Positions 1 to 5,583 of a stretch of DNA of 8,202 nucleotides are shown here, one piece after another (position 1 is the first letter of the stretch; each line of letters opens with the position of its first letter). The DNA lies in contig JAGVNP010000107.1 of assembly GCA_020053185.1 (NCBI GenBank), positions 1 to 8,202 on the forward strand, written 5' to 3'. Made by a program: the position numbers and the translations under genes. Origin of the DNA: Deltaproteobacteria bacterium (GTDB lineage Bacteria > Desulfobacterota > Desulfomonilia > UBA1062). The notes beneath the pieces were generated by a model. That model saw only the letters and a program-made list of their open reading frames with translations, was not told the DNA's origin and ran no database searches.

Positions 1-213
1 GCTGCGCCCTGCATACTTTTGAAATCGAAAAAAGCATCAGGCAAGCCATTAAAGATAGACCAGGAAAAGTGCAACAAATGCAAGGTGTGCTTAAGTCTTG
101 GCTGTCCTGCCATAGAGATGCGGAACGAAGATATACACATCACAGACGTCTGCGCAGGCTGCAATATGTGCGTTGACCTTTGCGCGGCTGGCGCAATCGG
201 GGGTGAGAAATGA
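1..213 (+). CDS. iorA: Indolepyruvate ferredoxin oxidoreductase, alpha subunit (C-terminal end only)
   Basis: Only the last 70 codons are present; the frame is open to the left edge and enters as AAPCIL, so the true start lies outside the window. The fragment is the ferredoxin-like tail of the IorA family, with two 4Fe-4S cluster motifs: CNKCKVCLSLGCP (CxxCxxCxxxxCP) and CAGCNMCVDLC (CxxCxxCxxxC). In this family the thiamine-diphosphate core, upstream here, oxidatively decarboxylates aryl-pyruvates to aryl-acetyl-CoA, and the tail clusters pass electrons to ferredoxin in the cytoplasm. The second motif is followed by Ala rather than the usual Pro. The stop overlaps the iorB start (ATGA), a common sign of translational coupling. 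Identification rests on this tail plus the adjacent IorB; another two-cluster ferredoxin is conceivable but unlikely. Confidence 0.88.
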   Translation, partial: AAPCILLKSKKASGKPLKIDQEKCNKCKVCLSLGCPAIEMRNEDIHITDVCAGCNMCVDLCAAGAIGGEK

Positions 214-779
214 ACGTACTGATGGCAGGTGTTGGCGGGCAGGGAATAATCCTTGCATCAGATATTCTGGCACAGGTCGCGATGCTAGCTGGCCATGATG
301 TGAAAAAATCCGAGATTCACGGCATGGCGCAGCGCGGCGGCAGTGTGATGTCGCATATCAGGTTTTCTGACAAGGTGTATTCTCCTACTATCCCGAAAGC
401 ACAGTGCGATATTATGGTATCGTTCGAAGAACTGGAGACTGCACGGTATCTCGAATTCCTGAAAAAAGATTCGCACGTGATCATCAATCGCTACAGGCTT
501 TCTCCTCCGTCTGTTGCAATCGGTGTTGAGGCATATCCTGACGTAGAGCCAATGGTGAAAGCAAAGACTCCGCACGTATATTTTGTCGACGGAGATAGCG
601 CTGCCAAATCTCTTGGAAATCCGAGGGTGGTGAATGCATATCTTTTGGGTGTGCTCTCCACGTTTTTGAAAGTGGATGATTCAGTGTGGATAGAGTGCTT
701 TAAGACAATGCTGAAAGAGAGTATAAGGGAGATCAATATCAAGGCATTCAAAGCTGGGAAAGACGCTAAAGTGAAATAA
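210..779 (+). CDS. iorB: Indolepyruvate ferredoxin oxidoreductase, beta subunit
   Basis: A 189-residue protein of the 2-oxoacid:ferredoxin oxidoreductase gamma-type fold, the usual size for a short IorB. It begins MNVLMAGVGGQG, the glycine-rich GxGGQG motif of this family (residues 7-12). It also carries the family signature SEIHGMAQRGG at residues 34-44. With IorA it forms the enzyme that converts indolepyruvate or other aryl-pyruvates plus CoA into the aryl-acetyl-CoA, CO2 and reduced ferredoxin. The start is fixed by the 4-base overlap with the iorA stop and by the N-terminal motif lying right at the start. The Lys-rich tail (GKDAKVK) is typical of a complete end. Nothing looks truncated. 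Confidence 0.93.
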   Translation: MNVLMAGVGGQGIILASDILAQVAMLAGHDVKKSEIHGMAQRGGSVMSHIRFSDKVYSPTIPKAQCDIMVSFEELETARYLEFLKKDSHVIINRYRLSPPSVAIGVEAYPDVEPMVKAKTPHVYFVDGDSAAKSLGNPRVVNAYLLGVLSTFLKVDDSVWIECFKTMLKESIREINIKAFKAGKDAKVK

Positions 780-785
780 AGGGGG
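780..785 (+). promoter_or_regulatory. Ribosome binding site of paaK
   Basis: AGGGGG lies 6 bases before the ATG at 792, directly after the iorB stop. It supports the ATG at 792 as the start and continuous translation along one mRNA. Confidence 0.65.
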
Positions 786-791
786 CAAGCC

Positions 792-2093
792 ATGATATAC
801 AATGAAGAGTTTGAAACACTGCCGCGCGAAGCACTTGAATCCTTAAAACTCAACCGGTTAAAGCAGGTTAGCGAAAGGGTTTATCACACGGTCGGGTTTT
901 ATAAAAAGGCGTTTGATGAAGTTGGAGTGCGGCCAGAAGACATCAAGAGCCTTGATGATCTTAAAAGACTTCCTTTTACCACCAAGCAGGATTTGAGGGA
1001 CAATTATCCATACGGCATGTTTGCAGTTCCCATGTCCAGGATAGTGAGGGTGCATGCCTCATCAGGCACCACAGGAAAAGCAACTGTTGTCGGATACACA
1101 AAGCGTGATATTGATGTATGGGCAGAGCTAATGGCGCGATGCTTTGCTGCTGCAGGGCTCACCAGTCATGACATCATCCACAATGCCTATGGCTATGGAC
1201 TTTTCACAGGCGGGCTTGGTGTTCATTATGGCGCAGAAAAACTCGGCGCAAGCGTGATACCAATCTCAGGCGGGAGCACGAAGCGGCAGATCATGCTTTT
1301 GCAGGATTTTGGACCAACAGTTCTTTGCTGCACGCCTTCATTTGCCCTGCATCTTGCCAAAGTCGGGGAAGAAATGGGTGTGGACATGAGAACCCTGAAG
1401 CTGAGGATAGGAATATTCGGAGGCGAGCCGTGGACTGATAAGATGAAGGCTGAGATAGAGAAAAAACTTAATCTAAAAGCACTCGATATCTATGGGCTGT
1501 CTGAGGTCATGGGCCCTGGTGTTGCAATGGAATGCATTGAAGCCAGAAACGGCATGCACATATTTGAAGACAGCTTTATCGTCGAGACCATAGATCCGAA
1601 AACAGGACAGACGCTCTCTCCTGGAGAAAAGGGGGAGATGGTATTTACTACGCTCACAAAAGAGGCCTTTCCTCTTATCAGGTACCGCACCAGGGACATT
1701 TCGCAGCTTATAGTCGAGCCGTGCAAGTGCGGGCGGACATCTGTACGCATGTCAAAGATCTCTGGCAGAAGCGATGACATGGTCATTGTGCGCGGCGTGA
1801 ATGTGTTCCCATCCCAGGTCGAAGAGGTGATCATGAAAGTGGAAGGCCTGGAGCCCCACTACCAGCTCATTGTTGAGCGACAGGGCACGCTTGATACCCT
1901 GGAAGTGCAGATCGAGGTTAGCGAAAAAATATTTTCTGATGAGATACGCAAGCTTCAGGTAATGGAGAAGAAGCTCACCAAAGATATAAAAGACTATCTT
2001 GGCGTAATAGCAAAAGTAAAACTGGTTGAGCCGAATTCTTTGCAGCGTGTTGAGGGGAAAACTCAAAAGGTGATTGATAAAAGAAAAATCTAG
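792..2093 (+). CDS. paaK: Phenylacetate-CoA ligase (AMP-forming)
   Basis: A 433-residue member of the PaaK branch of adenylate-forming enzymes, full length for the family. Visible motifs are the phosphate-binding loop SSGTTGK (residues 90-96), FGGEPW (209-214), YGLSE (234-238), YRTRD (298-302), a CKCGR metal-site-like motif (311-315) and GRSDDM (325-330). A C-terminal EGKTQK stretch (421-426) probably holds the adenylation lysine. The family activates phenylacetate or related aryl-acetates with ATP and CoA. Next to iorAB the likely substrates are phenylacetate, hydroxyphenylacetate or indoleacetate, or the enzyme may run towards ATP formation from aryl-acetyl-CoA; the sequence does not decide this. 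It is co-transcribed with iorAB (12-base gap) and with the ACT gene downstream. No frameshift or missing motif is seen. Confidence 0.94.
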   Translation: MIYNEEFETLPREALESLKLNRLKQVSERVYHTVGFYKKAFDEVGVRPEDIKSLDDLKRLPFTTKQDLRDNYPYGMFAVPMSRIVRVHASSGTTGKATVVGYTKRDIDVWAELMARCFAAAGLTSHDIIHNAYGYGLFTGGLGVHYGAEKLGASVIPISGGSTKRQIMLLQDFGPTVLCCTPSFALHLAKVGEEMGVDMRTLKLRIGIFGGEPWTDKMKAEIEKKLNLKALDIYGLSEVMGPGVAMECIEARNGMHIFEDSFIVETIDPKTGQTLSPGEKGEMVFTTLTKEAFPLIRYRTRDISQLIVEPCKCGRTSVRMSKISGRSDDMVIVRGVNVFPSQVEEVIMKVEGLEPHYQLIVERQGTLDTLEVQIEVSEKIFSDEIRKLQVMEKKLTKDIKDYLGVIAKVKLVEPNSLQRVEGKTQKVIDKRKI

Positions 2094-2097
2094 GAGG
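2092..2097 (+). promoter_or_regulatory. Ribosome binding site of the ACT-domain gene
   Basis: A perfect AGGAGG Shine-Dalgarno overlaps the paaK stop codon (TAG, 2091-2093) and lies 5 bases before the ATG at 2103. This supports that start and tight coupling to paaK. Confidence 0.8.
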
Positions 2098-2102
2098 GGT
2101 GT

Positions 2103-2534
2103 ATGAAGGTTGAGCAGATATCCATATTCCTGGAAAACAAACCAGGCGGGCTTTCTCTTGTGACAAAGACGCTCAAAGACGCCAACATAAATATCCGCGC
2201 GCTCACTTTAGCTGACACCTCGGACTTTGGCATTTTGCGTCTTATAGTGGATCATGTTGATAAGGCGAAAAAGGCGCTCAAAGAAGCAGGGCTTGCCGTT
2301 GGGCTTACTCATGTGGTTGCAGTTGAGGTGCCGGACAAGCCGGGCGGTCTGAACGGGATAATCGAGATCCTTTCCAAAGCAGGCGTCAATGTGGAATACA
2401 TGTATGCATTCATTGAGCGAAGCGGTCAGAACGCAGTTATCATATTCAGGTTTGACCAGGTCGAGCAGGCAATCGATGTGCTCTTAAAGAACGGCGTTAC
2501 AGTACTGCCCGGGGAAAAAGTGTATAGTCTGTAA
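2103..2534 (+). CDS. Tandem ACT-domain protein, probable amino-acid or aryl-ligand sensor
   Basis: A 143-residue protein made of two ACT modules and nothing else. The first spans about residues 1-65 and the second about 70-143. Each starts with a beta strand followed by the ligand-loop motif: LENKPGGL (residues 10-17) and VPDKPGGL (76-83). ACT pairs typically bind amino acids at the interface, and the Gly in this loop is the usual binding position. There is no catalytic or DNA-binding domain, so a regulatory or ligand-sensing role is inferred. As the last gene of the iorAB-paaK operon it most plausibly senses aromatic amino acids or their aryl-pyruvate or aryl-acetate derivatives. The partner it would control cannot be read from the sequence. 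Confidence 0.88.
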   Translation: MKVEQISIFLENKPGGLSLVTKTLKDANINIRALTLADTSDFGILRLIVDHVDKAKKALKEAGLAVGLTHVVAVEVPDKPGGLNGIIEILSKAGVNVEYMYAFIERSGQNAVIIFRFDQVEQAIDVLLKNGVTVLPGEKVYSL

Positions 2535-2537
2535 AAC

Positions 2538-2578
2538 CGTGAATAGTGACGAGTAAATAGTGAAAAGTAAAAAGTGAA
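2538..2578. repeat. Left arm of a 41-bp inverted repeat built from degenerate heptamers
   Basis: The arm reads as consecutive 7-base units: CGTGAAT, AGTGACG, AGTAAAT, AGTGAAA, AGTAAAA, then AGTGAA. Its reverse complement matches 3620-3660 at 39 of 41 positions, with the inner 34 bases (2545-2578 against 3620-3653) identical. It begins 4 bases after the stop of the ACT gene. Units within the arm differ from each other while the two arms are almost the same, so the arm was copied as a block rather than expanded independently at each site. Confidence 0.9.
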
Positions 2579-2596
2579 GAGTTTTTGTCATCGCTC

Positions 2597-2624
2597 TTGA
2601 CTTGATTACATGCAGTGCTATATT
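2597..2624 (+). promoter_or_regulatory. Predicted sigma70 promoter of the exonuclease unit
   Basis: TTGACT (2597-2602) is followed after 16 bases by TATATT (2619-2624). TGC immediately before the -10 box makes it an extended -10 promoter. Transcription would start near 2631, leaving about 140 bases of leader before the exonuclease ATG. Prediction from consensus only. Confidence 0.55.
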
Positions 2625-2667
2625 TTATTTAGTATGTATGGAGGTTCCATAAAAAGGGGAAAAGGGA

Positions 2668-2760
2668 ATGGGTGATGCAATGTGTTGTTGTTTTGCATGT
2701 GAGGTAAAGTCCAGTCTTCTTGGTCTATACAGACCATATAAACATCTGCCTATGGAGTAG
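2668..2760 (+). CDS. Possible small Cys-rich leader ORF (30 residues)
   Basis: An ATG preceded by AGGGGA (2655-2660, 7-base spacing) opens a 30-codon frame. It encodes a peptide starting MGDAMCCCFACEVK, with four Cys in seven residues, and ending HLPME. Its TAG stop at 2758-2760 overlaps the AGGAG ribosome site of the exonuclease and is in the same frame as it, separated by only three codons. This arrangement would suit translational coupling, a leader peptide or an amber-interrupted N-terminal extension. There is no family I recognise, and an ORF of this length can arise by chance. Confidence 0.25.
   Translation: MGDAMCCCFACEVKSSLLGLYRPYKHLPME
2721..2736. promoter_or_regulatory. Small palindrome in the exonuclease leader, possible operator or hairpin
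   Basis: TGGTCT and AGACCA are perfect 6-base inverted arms around ATAC, between the predicted promoter and the exonuclease start. It could be a repressor site or a short RNA hairpin. No matching regulator is encoded nearby, and no run of T follows, so it is not an intrinsic terminator. Confidence 0.3.
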
Positions 2761-2769
2761 GAGAAAAAC

Positions 2770-3516
2770 ATGAAAGATTTCATTGCAATCGATTTTGAAA
2801 CAGCAAATCCTCAGAGAGTAAGCGCTTGTGCTTTAGGATATGCAAAAGTATCTAATTGCAAAGTTGTCGAAGCCTCTGGGTATTTGATAAAACCAGTTGG
2901 TGGTCATGCTGCATTCCAGTCAAAAATCCATGGAATAAAAGATGAGCACACATTTGATAAACCATATTTTGGAGAACTCTTTCCTCAGATAAGAGATATC
3001 TTCAGTTATCCGTTGGTTGCATATAGCTTGTTTGATAAGCAGGTTTTAAATGCGCTTTCTGAGTATTTTGATCTTGGGTTAAATTTTGATTACACTGACT
3101 CTAGTGCAATTGCTAAAGAAAAATTACCATCTCTTAAAGATTGCAAATTAAAGACGTTAGTTAAGCACTTTGGTCTGCCGGTATTCAAACATCATGATGC
3201 AGCAGAAGATGCATTAGCTTGCGCTAGAGTATTTCTAGAGCTTCAAAATCAGGAAATAGAGAAAACAGTATCAAACTCGTATGATGAGTTTTCTGAGTTC
3301 AAAGGTATTATTAAGGGTATCTTGGCGGACGAACAAGTAAATTACAAAGAGGCCTATGAACTCCTTTATTGGCTTGAAGATCATGCTGAAACTGGCAAGC
3401 AAAACCAAGGTCTCTACCTTAAGATGAAAGAAATTCTTGATGATGACCACCTTGATTCTATAGAAGCCACAGAGATCAAAATGTTCTTAGAAAATATTGT
3501 AATGGGATTAAAATAA
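2770..3516 (+). CDS. DEDDh-family 3'-5' exonuclease (DnaQ-like) with duplicated C-terminal helical module
   Basis: A 248-residue protein. Residues 1-160 form a DnaQ/RNase T-type exonuclease. Exo I is AIDFETA with D8 and E10, Exo II is probably D89 in YSLFDKQVL, and Exo III is HHDAAEDA with H142 and D147, the HxAxxD signature. All four metal-binding acidic residues and the catalytic His are present, so it should be active on single-stranded DNA or RNA ends. Residues about 175-248 hold two copies of a short helical motif: ADEQVNYKEA (186-195) and DDDHLDSIEA (224-233). From memory, similar modules occur after exonucleases or beside BRCT domains; no BRCT is present here. The start is supported by AGGAG at 2759-2763, 6 bases upstream, and by Exo I lying at the very N terminus. 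The gene is more AT-rich than its neighbours: 19 G+C of 60 at 3061-3120 and 26 of 60 at 2821-2880, against 31 of 60 at 6181-6240 in dnaK. It sits alone between inverted repeats. Its biological role (repair, RNA processing or element-borne function) is not evident. Confidence 0.88.
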   Translation: MKDFIAIDFETANPQRVSACALGYAKVSNCKVVEASGYLIKPVGGHAAFQSKIHGIKDEHTFDKPYFGELFPQIRDIFSYPLVAYSLFDKQVLNALSEYFDLGLNFDYTDSSAIAKEKLPSLKDCKLKTLVKHFGLPVFKHHDAAEDALACARVFLELQNQEIEKTVSNSYDEFSEFKGIIKGILADEQVNYKEAYELLYWLEDHAETGKQNQGLYLKMKEILDDDHLDSIEATEIKMFLENIVMGLK

Positions 3517-3619
3517 ATGACAGGACAAATCACTTAACCTAACACGGCAGAGTCGCGGCTAATGCGCTATGTTACCTATCTCCTGGAACTCTAGCTATAC
3601 GTCCTGACCCGTTCATCTA
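3517..3619. other. Noncoding tail of the exonuclease island
   Basis: About 100 bases between the exonuclease stop and the right repeat arm. I see no intrinsic terminator, convincing gene or RNA. The only structure is a weak distant inverted pair, CAGGAC (3521-3526) and GTCCTG (3601-3606), near the two ends of the segment. Confidence 0.5.
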
Positions 3620-3660
3620 TTCACTTTTTACTTTTCACTATTTACTCGTCACTCGTCACG
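3620..3660. repeat. Right arm of the 41-bp inverted repeat
   Basis: Reverse complement of 2538-2578 with two mismatches, at the outer end (CGTCAC here against ATTCAC). Read on the minus strand it shows the same heptamer series with units such as AGTGACG, AGTAAAT, AGTGAAA and AGTAAAA. It ends 11 bases before the -35 box of the hrcA promoter, so the island stops just short of the heat-shock control region. No exact target-site duplication is visible outside the two arms. Confidence 0.9.
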
Positions 3661-3671
3661 CCTTCTAAAGG

Positions 3672-3700
3672 TTGACATAGAATTCCAGAGCTTCTATATA
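3672..3700 (+). promoter_or_regulatory. Sigma70 promoter of the hrcA-grpE-dnaK operon
   Basis: A consensus -35 TTGACA (3672-3677) and TATATA (3695-3700) are separated by exactly 17 bases. Transcription would start near 3707, inside the CIRCE operator, the expected geometry for HrcA repression. Confidence 0.85.
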
Positions 3701-3702
3701 GA

Positions 3703-3729
3703 TTAGCAGTTAAAGGGAGCGAGTGCTAA
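3703..3729. promoter_or_regulatory. CIRCE operator (HrcA binding site)
   Basis: TTAGCAGTT (3703-3711), 9 bases, then GAGTGCTAA (3721-3729). The CIRCE consensus is TTAGCACTC-N9-GAGTGCTAA. The right arm is perfect and the left matches 7 of 9, with exact 9-9-9 spacing. Its place just after the -10 box and 10 bases before hrcA indicates autoregulation by HrcA and heat induction of the whole operon. Confidence 0.92.
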
Positions 3730-3739
3730 AGGGCAGATC

Positions 3740-4774
3740 ATGAAGAGTATCCTTGATATTCGGCAAAAAAGAATTTTAGGAGCGATTATCCACGAATATA
3801 TCGCTGGCGGGGAACCTGTGGGCTCAGGCATACTGGCCCGCAAGTATGGGCTCTCGCTTTCTTCTGCAAGCATCCGCAATGTCATGTCAGATCTGGAAGA
3901 GATCGGGTATCTTAGCCAGCCCCATATATCTGCAGGAAGAATTCCTACAATTGACGGCATGCGCTTCTACCTGGAAGAGATCCTTGAGCCCCAGTCAATA
4001 TCAGAAGGAGACATGTCCCTGATCGAAGGTAGGATTGGAAAAAAATCTGGAAATGTTGAGACTACGCTCAAGGATGCACTTTATCTGCTCTCGAATTTTT
4101 CAAAGGCTGCATCAGTCATTGTTCTGCCAAAGCCTGATTCATTTGTGCTGAAAAATATTGAGTTTATACGGATCAATAACGAACGGGTACTTGTAATTCT
4201 GGTGAGCAGGCTGGGCATGGTCTACAATCATATCGTATACGGCGAGGATATTTCTCAGGACGAACTCATTAAATACAGCAACTACTTGAATGACAAATAT
4301 GCAGGCCTTACTATACGACAGATGAGAGATAAGCTGGCAAGAGAGATGTCGGACGAAAAGACCAGGTTTGATACCCTGGTAAATCAGGCAATATCTTTAA
4401 GCATGAGGGCACTTGATACAGTGGAAAAAGATGTGGATATGTGGATCGAAGGAAAAGAGAGCGTATTCGATTATCCCGGGTTTGCAGATCTGGGCAAGAT
4501 CAAGGAGATTGTGGGCGCATTTGAAGACAAGGGGAAAATCTTAAGGATATTGAACAGGGTTATTGAAAGCCCAGGGGTGAAAGTATTTTTAGGCGATGAC
4601 CAGGATAGAACAGGGATCGCAGACTGCGGAGTTGTTGCTGCAGGCTATGGCAAGGGGGATCTTGCCTTCGGTTCTTTGGGCATAATAGGGCCGCTGCGTA
4701 TGGACTATTCGAGGGTGATCCCTCTGGTGGATTATATATCAAAAGCATTAGGCAACTTGCTGGAGGATATCTGA
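3740..4774 (+). CDS. hrcA: Heat-inducible transcription repressor HrcA
   Basis: A 344-residue protein, normal length for HrcA. The N-terminal winged helix-turn-helix contains SSASIRNVMSDLEEIGYL (41-58) followed by SAGRIPT (64-70), the family's most conserved block. The middle is the GAF-like and dimerisation region. The C terminus carries the second conserved block with GPLRMDY (317-323). HrcA binds CIRCE and represses chaperone genes; GroEL normally assists its folding, so heat or misfolded protein relieves repression. The ATG at 3740 has AAAGGG at 3728-3733, which overlaps the end of the operator, so bound HrcA could also affect leader accessibility (inference). It is the first gene of the operon; a 221-base spacer with repeats separates it from grpE. 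Confidence 0.97.
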   Translation: MKSILDIRQKRILGAIIHEYIAGGEPVGSGILARKYGLSLSSASIRNVMSDLEEIGYLSQPHISAGRIPTIDGMRFYLEEILEPQSISEGDMSLIEGRIGKKSGNVETTLKDALYLLSNFSKAASVIVLPKPDSFVLKNIEFIRINNERVLVILVSRLGMVYNHIVYGEDISQDELIKYSNYLNDKYAGLTIRQMRDKLAREMSDEKTRFDTLVNQAISLSMRALDTVEKDVDMWIEGKESVFDYPGFADLGKIKEIVGAFEDKGKILRILNRVIESPGVKVFLGDDQDRTGIADCGVVAAGYGKGDLAFGSLGIIGPLRMDYSRVIPLVDYISKALGNLLEDI

Positions 4775-4778
4775 ATAT

Positions 4779-4827
4779 AAGGTCTAGGGTTAAAGGTAGG
4801 GGGTATAAGGTAAAGGACCAAAGGTGA
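4779..4827. repeat. Degenerate heptamer tract (seven units) after hrcA
   Basis: The sequence divides into seven consecutive 7-base units: AAGGTCT, AGGGTTA, AAGGTAG, GGGGTAT, AAGGTAA, AGGACCA, AAGGTGA. The consensus is roughly AAGGTNA. It starts right after the hrcA stop. The unit differs from the AGTGAAA-type heptamers around the exonuclease island, so it is a separate tract of the same style. Confidence 0.7.
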
Positions 4828-4843
4828 CAGTTTTGCAAAAAGT

Positions 4844-4935
4844 TGTCATTCCCGCGGAGGCGGGAATCCAGAGAATAAAAAGACTGGATTCCCATTCCCC
4901 GATCGGGGTCGAGGACAAGTTTCATGGGAATGACA
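4844..4935. mobile_element. 92-bp foldback repeat (MITE-like or REP-like), with a dRS3-type core
   Basis: Terminal inverted repeats TGTCATTCCC (4844-4853) and GGGAATGACA (4926-4935) are perfect over 10 bases. Inside are an 8-base-stem hairpin ATTCCCGC-GGAG-GCGGGAAT (4848-4867), a second perfect pair GGGAATCCAG (4862-4871) with CTGGATTCCC (4884-4893), and the palindrome CCCCGATCGGGG (4897-4908). The first hairpin fits the pattern ATTCCC-N8-GGGAAT known from neisserial dRS3 repeats. It encodes nothing, so movement would need an enzyme supplied elsewhere. No clear target duplication is seen. Lying in the hrcA-grpE mRNA, it could form strong RNA structure and affect operon readthrough (inference). 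Confidence 0.75.
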
Positions 4936-4995
4936 TAAATATAACTTCTCAGACTTTTTACGAAAACATTAAAGGGTAAGAGTTAGGATCAGGAC

Positions 4996-5580
4996 ATGGA
5001 AAAGGATAAAGCTCATATGGAAAAGAAAGCGCATCATAAAGAAGAAGAGACTGCTGAAGAGCCACGGACAGAAGAAACAACCGAAACAGCAGTAGAAGAA
5101 GTTTCGCAGGAAGATAAGCTCAAAGAAGAAATCGCTCAGTTCAAAGACAAATATTTAAGGGCTCATGCCGAGATCGACAACATTAAAAAACGGATGGAGC
5201 GCGAGCGTCACGAGATCGCCAAATATGGCAAAGAGTCTCTGATAAAAGATTTTCTCCTGGTCTATGATGCAATCGAAAAAGGCATTGCCATGGGGAAATC
5301 TCTGCACCCTGATGAGAAGAATTTTATCCAGGGCCTGGAAATGATGGAAAAACTTTTCCTCGAGGTCTTGAAACGCCACGGGGTTGAACCTATAAAAACA
5401 ACAGGAGAGGCTTTTGACCCGCATCATCATGAAGCGATGCTGCAGGTCGAGACCGACGACATGGAGACTGGCATGGTAGCACAAGAGATGGAGCGAGGAT
5501 TTAAGATTCATGATCGCGTGCTGAGACCTGCCAAGGTTTCTGTGTCAAACAGGAAAGAGAAAGGTAAGGAGGAAGAATAA
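4996..5580 (+). CDS. grpE: Nucleotide exchange factor GrpE
   Basis: A 194-residue protein, typical for bacterial GrpE. Residues 1-45 are a highly charged, Glu- and Lys-rich disordered arm. Residues about 40-95 form the long dimerising helix (LKEEIAQFKDKYLRAHAEIDN). The C-terminal beta domain contains FDPHHHEAM (140-148) and RGFKIHDRVLRPAKVSVS (167-184), the classic GrpE signature. It releases ADP from DnaK in the cytoplasm and acts as a thermosensor in the chaperone cycle. The ATG at 4996 is preceded by AGGA at 4985-4988; the ATG at 5017 (M8) is a weaker alternative. It is followed by dnaK after 3 bases. Confidence 0.96.
   Translation: MEKDKAHMEKKAHHKEEETAEEPRTEETTETAVEEVSQEDKLKEEIAQFKDKYLRAHAEIDNIKKRMERERHEIAKYGKESLIKDFLLVYDAIEKGIAMGKSLHPDEKNFIQGLEMMEKLFLEVLKRHGVEPIKTTGEAFDPHHHEAMLQVETDDMETGMVAQEMERGFKIHDRVLRPAKVSVSNRKEKGKEEE
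5566..5573 (+). promoter_or_regulatory. Ribosome binding site of dnaK inside the end of grpE
   Basis: AAGGAGGA lies within the last grpE codons, 10 bases before the dnaK ATG at 5584. It gives strong initiation and couples the two genes. Confidence 0.75.
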
Positions 5581-5583
5581 GTT

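Noticed and set aside
2528..2537. Target-site duplication flanking the island (left flank TCTGTAAAAC against right flank CCTTCTAAAG).
   Set aside because: Only a loose resemblance with no exact direct repeat; it could be chance.
2577..2598. Terminator for the iorAB-paaK-ACT operon (AAGAG with CTCTT).
   Set aside because: The stem is only 5 bases with a 12-base loop and no T run follows; it is not a credible intrinsic terminator.
3536..3577. Possible integron attC site after the exonuclease (ACCTAAC at 3537-3543 fits RYYYAAC; a GTTA occurs near 3571).
   Set aside because: The partner core reads GTTACCT, which does not fit GTTRRRY, and the interior does not fold into a paired attC stem. There is no integrase and no second cassette.
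2535..3660. Toxin-antitoxin or phage-defence pair formed by the mini-ORF and the exonuclease.
   Set aside because: The mini-ORF has no antitoxin-like features, the exonuclease resembles repair or processing enzymes, and there are no other defence genes nearby.
4936..4995. A separate heat-shock (sigma32-type) or sigma70 promoter just before grpE.
   Set aside because: No CTTGAA/CCCCAT pair or convincing TTGACA/TATAAT pair at proper spacing; the CIRCE promoter before hrcA is enough.
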